Of a DNA stretch of 13,921 nucleotides, positions 1 to 6,557 are shown one piece after another. The position numbers and the translations under genes were made by a program. How positions within the stretch are numbered: the first letter of the stretch is position 1; each line of letters begins with the position of its first letter. The stretch is taken from the NCBI GenBank assembly GCA_943359705.1, contig CALRIB010000014.1, forward strand, positions 1 to 13,921, read 5' to 3'. The notes beneath the pieces were generated by a model. The model worked only from the letters and a program-made list of their open reading frames with translations, was not told where the DNA came from and did not search any database. Source of the DNA: Candidatus Nomurabacteria bacterium (lineage in GTDB: Bacteria > Patescibacteriota > Minisyncoccia > Phycocordibacterales > UBA2100).

Positions 1-2
1 TG

Positions 3-1232
3 CTCGGCGGTCGCGCTGCCGACCTGTACGGCCGCCGTACGGTTTTCGTCTGCGGGGTCGCGGCCTTCACAAGCATCTCGTTCCTCATCGGCGTCGCCGA
101 CTCAGCTGCGCTTATGGTGCCGCTACGCGCCTTGCAGGGACTCGCCGCCGGCTTTATGTCTCCCGCCGCACTCTCACTCGTGCTCACCCTATTTCAGAAT
201 CCTTCCGAGCGAACGCGCGCGCTCTCCATTTGGGGCGCGGTGTCGGCCGGGGGAGCTACCGCAGGCATTCTCATCGGCGGATTCCTCACGCAGTACCTCA
301 ATTGGCGCTGGAACTTTTTCGTCAATATTCCGGTCGGCATCACGGTCATCGTCGCCGCTTTTCGACTTCTTCCGGCGCACGCGGCCGAGGAGCGCGTGCG
401 CACGCTCGATTTGCCGGGAGCAGCACTCATCACCTCCGCGCTCATGCTCTTGGTGTACACGCTCTCACACGCGAGCGGGTGGGGCTGGACGGCTCCCGTC
501 ACCATGTCGCTTTTTGCCTTAAGCGCGGCACTTCTCGTCGCGTTCGTGTACAACGAATCGCACGCGGCGCATCCTCTTGTGCCGCTTTCTTTTTTCCGTG
601 TCGGCAACATCGCCGCGGCCGACGCAGTGCAACTCCCTATTACCGCCAGTCTTTTCTCGATGTTCTTTTTTCTTTCGCTCTACATCCAAAATATTTTGGG
701 CTATGCTCCGCTCAAAGCAGGGCTCGCTTTCTTGCCTTCCACCATGACGGTCGCGTTGAGCGCCATACTTGCTCCGACCCTTATTAAACGCATCGGGTAC
801 AAACCCATCCTTGTAATGGCGCCTCTCTTACTCGCCGCCGGACTCCTTACCTTCACGCACCTGACGGTGACCGGCACCTACCTCGACATGCTTCCCGGCA
901 TTCTCATCATGGCCGTGGGCTTAGGATTTTCTTTCGTGTCCATCACCGTCGCCGCCACTACCGGCGTCCCGGGCCACGAATCGGGTCTCGCATCGGGAAT
1001 GCTCTCTACCGCACAGCAAATAGGCGGTTCGCTCGGTCTTGCGGTGCTCTCGAGCATCGCAGCTTCACGGACGGCTGAAGTCATCGGACAGAATATTCCG
1101 ACTCCCGCACTACTCGCGCAGGCCGCGGTGGAAGGTTTCCACAGCGCGTTCTACACAGGCCTTTGCTTCGCACTCGCCGCCTCACTCATCGCGCTTATTT
1201 TCATCCGCAGACTTCCGGCCCACCGCGTGTGA
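3..1232 (+). CDS. MFS multidrug exporter, DHA2 (EmrB/QacA-like), 5' end cut by window
   Basis: Integral membrane proton-coupled drug exporter. The reading frame is open from the first bases of the window, so the N-terminus and first helices are missing; 409 residues are visible. The fragment opens with MFS motif A (GGRAADLYGRR, residues 2-12 of the visible part), which lies in the loop after TM2. It continues with the TM5 motif-C region (AVSAGGATAGILIGG) and the WRWNFFVNIPVG signature typical of 14-TM DHA2 exporters. Many hydrophobic segments follow, and the protein ends in a basic tail (IRRLPAHRV). The ATG at 114 is internal to the family fold, so it is not taken as the start. Substrate cannot be told from sequence. 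The next gene begins 35 bp downstream with its own -10-like element. Family assignment is firm; function as a drug rather than other small-molecule exporter is inferred. Confidence 0.9.
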   Translation, partial: LGGRAADLYGRRTVFVCGVAAFTSISFLIGVADSAALMVPLRALQGLAAGFMSPAALSLVLTLFQNPSERTRALSIWGAVSAGGATAGILIGGFLTQYLNWRWNFFVNIPVGITVIVAAFRLLPAHAAEERVRTLDLPGAALITSALMLLVYTLSHASGWGWTAPVTMSLFALSAALLVAFVYNESHAAHPLVPLSFFRVGNIAAADAVQLPITASLFSMFFFLSLYIQNILGYAPLKAGLAFLPSTMTVALSAILAPTLIKRIGYKPILVMAPLLLAAGLLTFTHLTVTGTYLDMLPGILIMAVGLGFSFVSITVAATTGVPGHESGLASGMLSTAQQIGGSLGLAVLSSIAASRTAEVIGQNIPTPALLAQAAVEGFHSAFYTGLCFALAASLIALIFIRRLPAHRV

Positions 1233-1252
1233 CCAAACCGGGCGGGAAACGG

Positions 1253-1261
1253 TGCTAGAGT
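1253..1261 (+). promoter_or_regulatory. extended -10 promoter for the SWEET-like gene
   Basis: TGCTAGAGT: a TGn extension plus a TANNNT hexamer (1256-1261), 6 nt before the ATG at 1268. There is no Shine-Dalgarno sequence. The position would give a leaderless or almost leaderless mRNA. Confidence 0.5.
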
Positions 1262-1267
1262 ACCGAA

Positions 1268-1861
1268 ATGGACGACTACCGCATTTTGCTCGGCGCACTC
1301 GCGGTACTCGTCGGATTCGTGGGCGAAGCGCTCTACCTGCGGGATATTTTCCGGGGAGGCATACAGCCGCACCCGTTCTCATGGTTTGGCTGGGGACTTT
1401 TGGACGCAGTGGTGTTCTTCGCACAAACGACAAAAGGCGCGGGAGCGGGGAGTTGGGTCGTCGGTGTTGCGGCACTCGTCAACATCGGCATTGCGGTACT
1501 TTCTTTGAAGCGCGGAGAGAAACGAATTGTCGCGAGCGATTGGATTTGCTTCGGCGGCGTGCTCCTCGGCATCGTGCTTTGGCTTCTGACCAACGACCCG
1601 CTTTCTGCCGTCATCATTGCCACGGTGGTAAATTGTATTGCTTTTGTGCCGACGTTCAGGAAAGCTTTTTTGCGACCGCAGGAGGAATCGCTCAACATTT
1701 TTGCACTCGACGTAGTGAAATTCGTGCTCGGCATCTTTGCGCTCCAGGCGGTAAGCACGACGACAATACTTTTCCCGGCGGTCGTGGCCGCCGCTAACGG
1801 CATATTCGTCCTGACGGTCTTGCTCCGGCGGCGGCAATTGGCTAGAATCGTCCAATTATGA
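1268..1861 (+). CDS. 7-TM membrane protein with duplicated SWEET/PQ-loop-like repeat
   Basis: A 197-residue, strongly hydrophobic protein of unknown function. I see seven likely membrane segments, at about residues 7-24, 38-54, 63-80, 91-107, 112-129, 143-161 and 165-186. The segment around residues 20-53 (YLRDIFRGGIQPHPFSWFGW) recurs in form around 124-160 (VPTFRKAFLRPQEESLNIF): a helix, then a basic R-x-x-F stretch, a proline-containing loop and the next helix. A three-helix repeat, a linker helix and a second three-helix repeat is the 3+1+3 layout of SWEET sugar transporters and other PQ-loop proteins. That resemblance is my inference; no exact PQ motif is present in repeat 1, and PQ in repeat 2 (137-138) is slightly displaced. 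The stop TGA overlaps the next ATG (ATGA at 1858-1861), so translation of the kinase-like gene may be coupled. Confidence 0.7.
   Translation: MDDYRILLGALAVLVGFVGEALYLRDIFRGGIQPHPFSWFGWGLLDAVVFFAQTTKGAGAGSWVVGVAALVNIGIAVLSLKRGEKRIVASDWICFGGVLLGIVLWLLTNDPLSAVIIATVVNCIAFVPTFRKAFLRPQEESLNIFALDVVKFVLGIFALQAVSTTTILFPAVVAAANGIFVLTVLLRRRQLARIVQL
1843..1848 (+). promoter_or_regulatory. -10-like hexamer before the kinase-like gene
   Basis: TAGAAT, 9 nt before the ATG at 1858 and inside the 3' end of the preceding gene. No Shine-Dalgarno sequence follows it. Fits the window-wide leaderless pattern. Confidence 0.45.
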
Positions 1862-2367
1862 ACGTGACACTCATCGGCATGGCGGGGGCGGGGAAGAGTT
1901 TTATAGGAAAGCGTCTAGCCAAGCAGCTCGGTCTGGAATTTCTCGATATCGACCACGATTGTATCCAGGAAATATACAAAAAACCCATCCAACAGGTATT
2001 GGATGAGCTCGGGGAAGAGAAATATGTGGATATGGAGGGGCGCTTGATAATCGACCGGACGAAGGGTCGTGAAGATATCCTTATCTCGCCGGGTGGAAGC
2101 ATTATCTATCATCCGGAAGCAATGGAGCACGTGAGCAATATCTCCGCTGTGGTCTATCTACGAGTCCCGTTTGAGACCATCAATAAACGTCTGGAGAATG
2201 CTCCTCCGCGCGCGATCATCGGCCTTGGGAAGAAAACAATGCGGGAGTTGTATCACGAACGTGTTCCCTTGTATGAAAAATATGCCGACTTCACCATCGA
2301 TTCCGAAAAGCAGCCTGCCGACGATATCGTAAAGGCGATCGTCGCTTTTCTAAAAGCTGGAAAATAG
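1858..2367 (+). CDS. shikimate-kinase-like P-loop kinase with altered substrate site
   Basis: Cytosolic 169-residue ATP-dependent small-molecule kinase of the shikimate kinase/gluconate kinase-like P-loop group, of normal AroK length. The Walker A motif is GMAGAGKS (7-14) and the FLDID acidic pair is D30/D32. The lid region carries an Arg in R-A-I-I (R118), and the LYHERVPLYEKYADF stretch keeps the Arg equivalent to AroK Arg136 (R135). Two shikimate-binding features differ. The Phe-Arg of AroK (Arg58) reads Tyr-Val (56-57), and the Gly-Gly-Gly loop reads Pro-Gly-Gly (78-80). No other shikimate pathway gene is in the window. Substrate is therefore uncertain; it could be a divergent AroK or a kinase for another polyol or nucleotide-related substrate. 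Base composition is visibly more AT-rich than the flanking genes, which hints at different ancestry. The start overlaps the preceding stop as ATGA. Confidence 0.8.
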   Translation: MNVTLIGMAGAGKSFIGKRLAKQLGLEFLDIDHDCIQEIYKKPIQQVLDELGEEKYVDMEGRLIIDRTKGREDILISPGGSIIYHPEAMEHVSNISAVVYLRVPFETINKRLENAPPRAIIGLGKKTMRELYHERVPLYEKYADFTIDSEKQPADDIVKAIVAFLKAGK

Positions 2368-2391
2368 CTTCGTTTTCTTGACCGCGGAATA

Positions 2392-2400
2392 TGGTAGTAT
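2392..2400 (+). promoter_or_regulatory. extended -10 promoter of pyrF
   Basis: TGGTAGTAT: TGn followed by the hexamer TAGTAT (2395-2400), 8 nt before the ATG at 2409. The alternative upstream ATG at 2391 lies inside this element, which argues for the 2409 start. Transcription would begin at or within a few bases of that ATG. Confidence 0.6.
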
Positions 2401-2408
2401 GTGCGCCA

Positions 2409-3245
2409 ATGAGCGCACGCGATTTCCGAGTGATGCTTGAAGCGCGCTGGAGTGAGGGCAAGTTTTTGTGCGTGGGACTCGACAGCGACCTCGCAAAGAT
2501 TCCCGAATCCGTCCGCAAAGAAGATACACGACAGACACTGGTGGCATTCAATCGCGCCATCATCGATGCGACCAAGGACCTAGTGTGCGCCTTCAAGCTC
2601 AACAGCGCGTTCTACGAGGCGCACGGCGACGAGGGGCTTGCGGCGCTTCGCGAGACCATCGGCTACATCAGCGAAATCATGCCCGAGGTGCCGGTCATTC
2701 TCGACGCCAAGCGCGGCGACATCGGTAACACCAACGAGCAATACGCATACGCCACATTCAAGCACCTGCGAGCAGACGCGGTCACGGTCAGCCCGTATCT
2801 TGGCGGCGAGCCGCTTGAGGCTTTTTTCAAATACGCGGACAAAGGTGTCATCGTCCTTTGCCACACGTCCAACGAGGGCGCGAAAGAAGTACAACAGCTC
2901 TCCGTGGACGGGGAGCCTCTCTACAAAGTCGTTGCCCGGCTTGCCGCTGAAAAGTGGAATAAGCATGGCAACTGCTGCCTCTTGGTAGGTGCCACGTATC
3001 CCGAGGCGCTCGGCGAAGTGCGCGCCATCGTGGGCGAGATGCCGATCCTGATCGCCGGAATCGGGGCGCAGGACGGTGACCTCCACGCCACCATCAAACA
3101 AGGAATCTCGAGCAAGGGCAGGGGGCTCATCGTCAATGCTGCGCGCTCCATCATCTTCGCCTCGCAGGACCATAATTTCGCAAAAGCCGCGCGCGGCAAG
3201 GCGCAGGAACTTCATGACGCTATCACTAAAGCCTTGATACAATAA
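2409..3245 (+). CDS. pyrF: orotidine 5'-phosphate decarboxylase
   Basis: Converts OMP to UMP, the last step of de novo pyrimidine synthesis, in the cytosol. The 278-residue length fits the longer bacterial OMP decarboxylase type. The catalytic signature DAKRGDIGNT lies at residues 99-108 (the D-x-K-x-x-D charge network). It is preceded by the FCVGLDSD-type first strand (about 19-26) and by K63 in the AFKLNSAFYE strand, and followed by VTVSPYLGGEP and by LIAGIGAQDGD near the phosphate-binding end. I chose the ATG at 2409 rather than 2391: the protein then starts MSARDF, and 2391 falls in the -10 element. pyrE follows after 6 nt, so the two genes supply consecutive enzymes in reverse pathway order. 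No Shine-Dalgarno sequence is present. Confidence 0.95.
   Translation: MSARDFRVMLEARWSEGKFLCVGLDSDLAKIPESVRKEDTRQTLVAFNRAIIDATKDLVCAFKLNSAFYEAHGDEGLAALRETIGYISEIMPEVPVILDAKRGDIGNTNEQYAYATFKHLRADAVTVSPYLGGEPLEAFFKYADKGVIVLCHTSNEGAKEVQQLSVDGEPLYKVVARLAAEKWNKHGNCCLLVGATYPEALGEVRAIVGEMPILIAGIGAQDGDLHATIKQGISSKGRGLIVNAARSIIFASQDHNFAKAARGKAQELHDAITKALIQ
3236..3243 (+). promoter_or_regulatory. extended -10-like element before pyrE
   Basis: TGATACAAT begins at 3235-3236, with hexamer TACAAT at 3238-3243, 8 nt before the pyrE ATG. It overlaps the pyrF stop codon (TAA at 3243-3245). No Shine-Dalgarno sequence. Suggests pyrE has its own leaderless transcript despite lying 6 nt after pyrF. Confidence 0.5.
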
Positions 3246-3251
3246 CGCACT

Positions 3252-3881
3252 ATGAACTCAGACGAAGTACTCGAACTCCTGCAAAAATCCGGCGCGTTCC
3301 GAAGCGGTCACTTTGTGGGTGTCTCGGGACTGCATATGGACTCGTATATCAACAAGAATGCGATGTACGCGTTTACAGAAGACACCTCGGCACTTTGTCG
3401 CGCTGTTGCGGAACGCTTTACAGACAACAACATTGAGGCCGTCATCGGTCCTGCCATAGGTGCGGCCATCCTCAGCCAGTGGGTCGCACACCATTTGAAC
3501 GAGCTGACCGGTAAGGAAGTGCTCTCCGCATGGGCGGACAAAGACGAAGAGGGCGGGTTTGTCATTAAGCGCGGGTACGATGACGTTATTAAGGGCAAGC
3601 GCACATTGGTTGTCGAGGATCTCACCACTACGGGCGGCTCCATCAAAAAAGTGGTGGAAGCGGCGCGCACGGTGGGTGCTAATGTTGTGGCAGCGGTTGC
3701 GCTTGTGAATCGCGGCAATGTCACTAAGGAGGCCGTGGGCAATCCGCCGGAGTTCGTCTCGATGGCCGACCTTGAGCTCGAATCGTGGGATGCAGCTGAA
3801 TGTGAGCTGTGCGCCAATGGTATTCCGGTGAATACGGACGTAGGCCACGGAAAAGAATTTATGGCAAGAAAGAAGTCGTAA
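3252..3881 (+). CDS. pyrE: orotate phosphoribosyltransferase
   Basis: Joins orotate to PRPP to give OMP, the substrate of the PyrF encoded just upstream. The protein has 209 residues. The PRPP-binding loop is VVEDLTTTGGS (120-130), with the acidic pair E122/D123. The flexible substrate loop region is HMDSYINKNAM (28-38), and VIGPAIGAAIL (64-74) is the usual P-rich strand. The C-terminal CELCANGIPVNTDVGHGKEF stretch (184-203) resembles the tail of the Thermus/archaeal-type PyrE rather than the E. coli type. This is a family impression, not a measured similarity. Start choice rests on the TACAAT hexamer 8 nt upstream and on the small gap after pyrF. There is no obvious terminator after the stop; the next gene has a clear -10 at 3895. 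Confidence 0.93.
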   Translation: MNSDEVLELLQKSGAFRSGHFVGVSGLHMDSYINKNAMYAFTEDTSALCRAVAERFTDNNIEAVIGPAIGAAILSQWVAHHLNELTGKEVLSAWADKDEEGGFVIKRGYDDVIKGKRTLVVEDLTTTGGSIKKVVEAARTVGANVVAAVALVNRGNVTKEAVGNPPEFVSMADLELESWDAAECELCANGIPVNTDVGHGKEFMARKKS

Positions 3882-3894
3882 AAGTCGATTGTAG

Positions 3895-3900
3895 TATAAT
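3895..3900 (+). promoter_or_regulatory. consensus -10 of the cupredoxin-like gene
   Basis: Perfect TATAAT, 31 nt before the ATG at 3932. A purine-rich AGAAGGT (3912-3918) lies between and may act as a weak Shine-Dalgarno sequence. This is the one core plus-strand gene in the window that seems to have a conventional leader. Confidence 0.6.
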
Positions 3901-3931
3901 GAAGTCCCTTTAGAAGGTAACAGGCAATTAC

Positions 3932-4435
3932 ATGCAAAATAACAATGTATTGATAGGTGTAGTAGCGGCAGTCGTTATCCTCGGCGGCGGGTATTTCCTG
4001 TGGCAGAGCTCGCAGAGCGCTCCCGCGACAGATACCGGCACAAATACGAGCACGGACACAAGCGGCACGCAGTCGGAGACGTCCGATACGGGCGTAAGCG
4101 TAGATGTCGGCGCAACCGTCTCCACGGCTCCCTCAAGCGCGACAATTAATTATGACGGGCACACCTTCTCGCCCTCAAGCGTAACAATCGCAAAAGGTGG
4201 CACCGTTACCTTCAAGAGTTCGGTTGCGACGATGGAAGTGGCCTCCGGTCAGCATCCTACGCACACGACATATGACGGCACGACTCGCGCGCAACACTGC
4301 GCAGCGGGCGCGACGCCTTCTTTTGACCAGTGCGTTGCCGGCACTTCCTACTCCTTTACCTTCCAAAAGGTAGGCACTTGGCCCTACCACGACCACGACA
4401 ACGCATCAGCGTTCGGCAAGGTGGTTGTTGAATAA
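3932..4435 (+). CDS. membrane-anchored cupredoxin-like protein
   Basis: Extracytoplasmic protein of 167 residues. A hydrophobic anchor lies at 7-25, then a Ser/Thr/Asp/Gly-rich linker at about 27-70, then a plastocyanin/azurin-like beta domain at about 71-167. The domain starts with the standard strand SSVTIAKGGTVTFK and ends with the sequence FQKVGTWPYHDHDNASAFGKVVV, as in cupredoxins. Possible metal ligands are H108 and H111 (SGQHPTHTT) and H153/H155 (YHDH). The Cys normally found after the Tyr in blue-copper proteins is replaced by His (H153). Two other cysteines, C123 and C134, are placed to form a disulfide. It may bind copper without a type 1 blue site, or serve another extracellular role. 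It is followed after 2 nt by a DoxX-like membrane gene, which could be a redox partner (inference). Confidence 0.82.
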   Translation: MQNNNVLIGVVAAVVILGGGYFLWQSSQSAPATDTGTNTSTDTSGTQSETSDTGVSVDVGATVSTAPSSATINYDGHTFSPSSVTIAKGGTVTFKSSVATMEVASGQHPTHTTYDGTTRAQHCAAGATPSFDQCVAGTSYSFTFQKVGTWPYHDHDNASAFGKVVVE

Positions 4436-4437
4436 GC

Positions 4438-4824
4438 ATGCACTCACTCGCGTTCCTTTCTCTGCGCGTCGGTCTCGCATTTGCCTTCCTCTATCCGCCG
4501 CTCAACGCCCTCGTCGACCCGAATTCCTGGATCGGTTATTTTCCGTGGTTCACGCGCGGCATTGTGCCCGATGAAGTACTGTTGCACGCCTTCGGCGTCG
4601 TGGAGGCCATCATCGCCCTGTGGCTTCTCTCTGGTTGGAGGATATTCATTCCCTCTATCCTCGCGACAGCAATGCTTGTCGGGATCGTCGTATTCAACAT
4701 TCCAAACTTCCAGGTTGTTTTCCGCGATCTTTCCATCGCGGCCATGTCACTCGCGCTGGCGCTCAAGAGTTGGCCGGAAGAAAAGGGGCGGTTAACGTCC
4801 GGCTACTCAGCGACGTCGCGATAG
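4438..4824 (+). CDS. DoxX-like four-helix membrane protein
   Basis: A 128-residue protein with four likely membrane segments at about 3-23, 49-66, 69-88 and 96-111. The pattern of a short protein opening with an R-x-G/L-A-F helix, a FGVVEAIIALWLLSGW second helix (52-67) and a VFRDLSIAAMSLALAL last helix matches the DoxX/DoxX-like family. That family is linked to quinone or thiol redox at the membrane, but its biochemical role is mostly undefined. The start lies 2 nt after the cupredoxin-like stop with only a distant AAGGTGG before it, so it is probably co-transcribed and perhaps translationally coupled. The last 17 residues are polar. I am fairly sure of the membrane topology and less sure of the family. 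Confidence 0.7.
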   Translation: MHSLAFLSLRVGLAFAFLYPPLNALVDPNSWIGYFPWFTRGIVPDEVLLHAFGVVEAIIALWLLSGWRIFIPSILATAMLVGIVVFNIPNFQVVFRDLSIAAMSLALALKSWPEEKGRLTSGYSATSR

Positions 4825-4826
4825 GG

Positions 4827-4832
4827 TAAAAT
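4827..4832 (+). promoter_or_regulatory. -10-like hexamer before the AICAR transformylase gene
   Basis: TAAAAT, 7 nt before the ATG at 4840. AAGGG between hexamer and start is too close to the ATG to be a good Shine-Dalgarno sequence. Confidence 0.45.
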
Positions 4833-4839
4833 AAGGGCA

Positions 4840-5829
4840 ATGGATGCCCCGGAGCTGCCCGAGAAACTCTCACTGGAATTGCAGCGCATCGCGGCACTTC
4901 GCTACGGCGAGAACCCGCACCAAGCAGCAGCGCTCTACAAGAACCCCCTTGAACCGGATAGGCCGGGGGTAGCCAATGCCAAGCAGGTGCAAGGCAAGGA
5001 ATTGAGTTACAACAACATCCTCGACGCTGATGCGGCGTTTGAATGCGTAGCAGAATTTTCAGAGCCTGCGGTCGTTATCGTGAAGCACACAAATCCATGC
5101 GGCGTCGCCGTATGTCAAGGCGAAACCTTGACATTAGTTGACGTCTACAAGAGAGCGCTCGCATGTGATCCTGTATCTACCTTTGGCGGTATCGTGGCCT
5201 TGAATAGGGAACTCGACGAGGAAACGGCACAGGAACTCACCAAGATCTTTCTCGAAGTCGTCATCGTCCCGTCGGCGTCCGACGCTGCGCTCAAAGTCCT
5301 CGCCGCAAAACCTAATGTGCGCGTGCTTCTCACGGGCAGCATGCCTGACGCAAAAGCTTCCGCCCTCACGTTCCGCTCGATAGCTGGTGGTTTCCTCGTG
5401 CAGAGCCGTGACAGCATCAACGTCAACAAAGAGGAAAAGCCAAAAGTCGCGACCAAGCGTGAACCGACGAAAGAGGAGTGGAAAGACCTGAAGTTCGCTT
5501 TTGAAGTCGTGAAGCACGTGAAATCCAACGCCATCGTGTACGTCAAAGACGGAGCGACGGTCGGCATCGGGGCGGGGCAGATGAGCCGAGTGATCTCAGC
5601 AAAAATAGCGGCTATGAAAGCCGCAGATGCCGGTCTCACGCTGAGGGGTTCTGTGATGGCCTCAGATGCATTCTTTCCGTTCCGCGACACTGTGGACACA
5701 GCGCACGAAGCGGGAGCCACGGCTATCGTCCAGCCGGGCGGCTCGCTCAAAGACAAGGATTCAATCGACGCCGCAGATGAGCACAGCATGGCGATGGTCA
5801 TGACCGGAGTGCGACATTTCAGACACTAA
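4840..5829 (+). CDS. purH: stand-alone AICAR transformylase (C-terminal PurH domain only)
   Basis: Formylates AICAR with 10-formyl-tetrahydrofolate, the penultimate step of purine synthesis. The 329 residues correspond to the transformylase half of bifunctional PurH (usually about 510-530 residues). They carry RYGENPHQ (21-28), KELSYNNILDADAA (53-66), the catalytic KHTNPCG (82-88, with Lys82-His83), DPVSTFGGIVALN (110-122), a GIGAGQMSRV strand and the C-terminal block ending in MVMTGVRHFRH. The MGS-like IMP cyclohydrolase domain is absent. There is no room for it upstream, because the DoxX-like gene ends 15 nt before the ATG. The last step (FAICAR to IMP) must be encoded elsewhere, done by another enzyme, or missing. 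The stop TAA overlaps the next ATG by one base (TAATG). Confidence 0.9.
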   Translation: MDAPELPEKLSLELQRIAALRYGENPHQAAALYKNPLEPDRPGVANAKQVQGKELSYNNILDADAAFECVAEFSEPAVVIVKHTNPCGVAVCQGETLTLVDVYKRALACDPVSTFGGIVALNRELDEETAQELTKIFLEVVIVPSASDAALKVLAAKPNVRVLLTGSMPDAKASALTFRSIAGGFLVQSRDSINVNKEEKPKVATKREPTKEEWKDLKFAFEVVKHVKSNAIVYVKDGATVGIGAGQMSRVISAKIAAMKAADAGLTLRGSVMASDAFFPFRDTVDTAHEAGATAIVQPGGSLKDKDSIDAADEHSMAMVMTGVRHFRH

Positions 5830-6176
5830 TGGAAAAATTTACGAAACGGGTCGCGGCTGAGTTGTTATTCGCATTCCACTGCGCGCTCTTTGTGATTGTC
5901 GTCTTCGGCTGGCTGATGCCGCAAATACATTTCATCTATATGGCAGTCTTAACCGCGACTCTATTGTCGTACTTCGCTTTTGAGTACTGCATTTTAAGCA
6001 AATGGGAGTTCTCGCTCCGCAAATCCGTTGACCCGCACGTGGATTACGACCACACCTTCGCCTCGTACTACACGCGCAAACTTTTCAACGGCCACCTGTC
6101 CAACAATTTCTATAACAAAGCCGCCACCATCTTTATCATCGTCTCCCTCGCTGCCGGCGTCTACTCGGTCAGCTGA
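5829..6176 (+). CDS. small membrane protein, DUF2784-like
   Basis: A 115-residue protein with hydrophobic segments at about 12-30, 35-52 and 97-113. The middle (CILSKWEFSLRKSVDPHVDYDHTFASYYTRKLF, 54-86, shown here only by key positions C54, E60, L63-R64, Y73 and Y80-Y81) resembles the C-x-L-T-x-x-E-x-x-L-R pattern followed by an F-x-x-Y helix seen in DUF2784 proteins. No function is known for that family. The start codon overlaps the stop of the AICAR transformylase gene (TAATG), so it is probably translated by coupling. A weak hairpin (GAGCC/GGCTC, about 6184-6200) follows the stop but has no T-run. Confidence 0.6.
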   Translation: MEKFTKRVAAELLFAFHCALFVIVVFGWLMPQIHFIYMAVLTATLLSYFAFEYCILSKWEFSLRKSVDPHVDYDHTFASYYTRKLFNGHLSNNFYNKAATIFIIVSLAAGVYSVS

Positions 6177-6244
6177 TGCGTTCGAGCCTTTTCGCGGCTC
6201 ATGGACACACGGGGGCTAATTTAGTAACGTCTTGTCTAGGCCTT

Positions 6245-6252
6245 GGAGGTGG
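6245..6252 (+). promoter_or_regulatory. Shine-Dalgarno of the 80-residue orphan
   Basis: GGAGGTGG, 6 nt before the ATG at 6259. It decides that ATG over the in-frame TTG at 6232. No clear -10/-35 pair is visible between 6177 and 6244. Confidence 0.75.
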
Positions 6253-6258
6253 CCAATC

Positions 6259-6501
6259 ATGGAAAAGAGCATGATTCCTCTCGATGATGGGACGACACCT
6301 GATGCGTTTCGACAAGCGTACCTGGCAGCGAAACCGACAACTCATCGCATTGATCTCCGAACATCGCGTCGCGATTGGCAAATCGGCGCGCTTCGCATGG
6401 TCGCGTCGCTTTGCTTTGAAGTCGTCGTTCGCACGAGGGCGGAGGTTGAAGAGCTGCGTACCGCAGGAATCCCTCACAATCGCATCCTGCAATTGAAGTG
6501 A
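6259..6501 (+). CDS. small protein of unknown function, SD-led (80 aa)
   Basis: An unrecognised 80-residue protein with no membrane segment or signal peptide. It has an N-terminal region with many charged residues (DLRTSRRDWQIG, about 31-42), a short hydrophobic strand (MVASLCFEVVVR, about 45-56) and a C-terminal part (RAEVEELRTAGIPHNRILQLK). That C-terminal part has the rhythm of a TIM-barrel helix-strand unit, such as the S-x-x-E-x-x-x-x-x-x-x-G-x-P-x-x-R-I piece of PLP-dependent decarboxylases; this may be chance. Evidence that it is real: a strong Shine-Dalgarno sequence at correct spacing, an ATG start, and a bidirectional terminator 23 nt after the stop. It faces trxB tail-to-tail and shares its SD-led, terminator-bounded build with the small genes at 8883, 9400 and 9865. 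Confidence 0.6.
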   Translation: MEKSMIPLDDGTTPDAFRQAYLAAKPTTHRIDLRTSRRDWQIGALRMVASLCFEVVVRTRAEVEELRTAGIPHNRILQLK

Positions 6502-6524
6502 CCGTCAAGCGGGATGCGGCAAAA

Positions 6525-6554
6525 GGCGCGTGGAGTAACTCAAGCTCCCGCGCC
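6525..6554. terminator. bidirectional terminator between the 80-aa orphan and trxB
   Basis: Stem GGCGCG-t-GGAG (6525-6535) pairs with CTCC-CGCGCC (6545-6554) around a 9-nt loop. On the plus strand it is followed by TTCTTAATTT; on the minus strand by TTTTGCC. The trxB stop codon is at 6558-6560, right beside it, so it serves both convergent genes. Confidence 0.8.
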
Positions 6555-6557
6555 TTC

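Noticed and set aside
1039..1797. Plus-strand open frame overlapping the MFS and SWEET-like genes
   Set aside because: Out of frame with both and Arg/His-rich; the two overlapped genes have convincing membrane patterns and start signals.
2580..3242. Long minus-strand open frame opposite pyrF
   Set aside because: Antisense shadow of a clear pyrF; no recognisable protein motifs or start signals.
6184..6200. GAGCC/GGCTC hairpin after the DUF2784-like gene considered as a terminator
   Set aside because: Only 5 bp of stem and no T-run after it.
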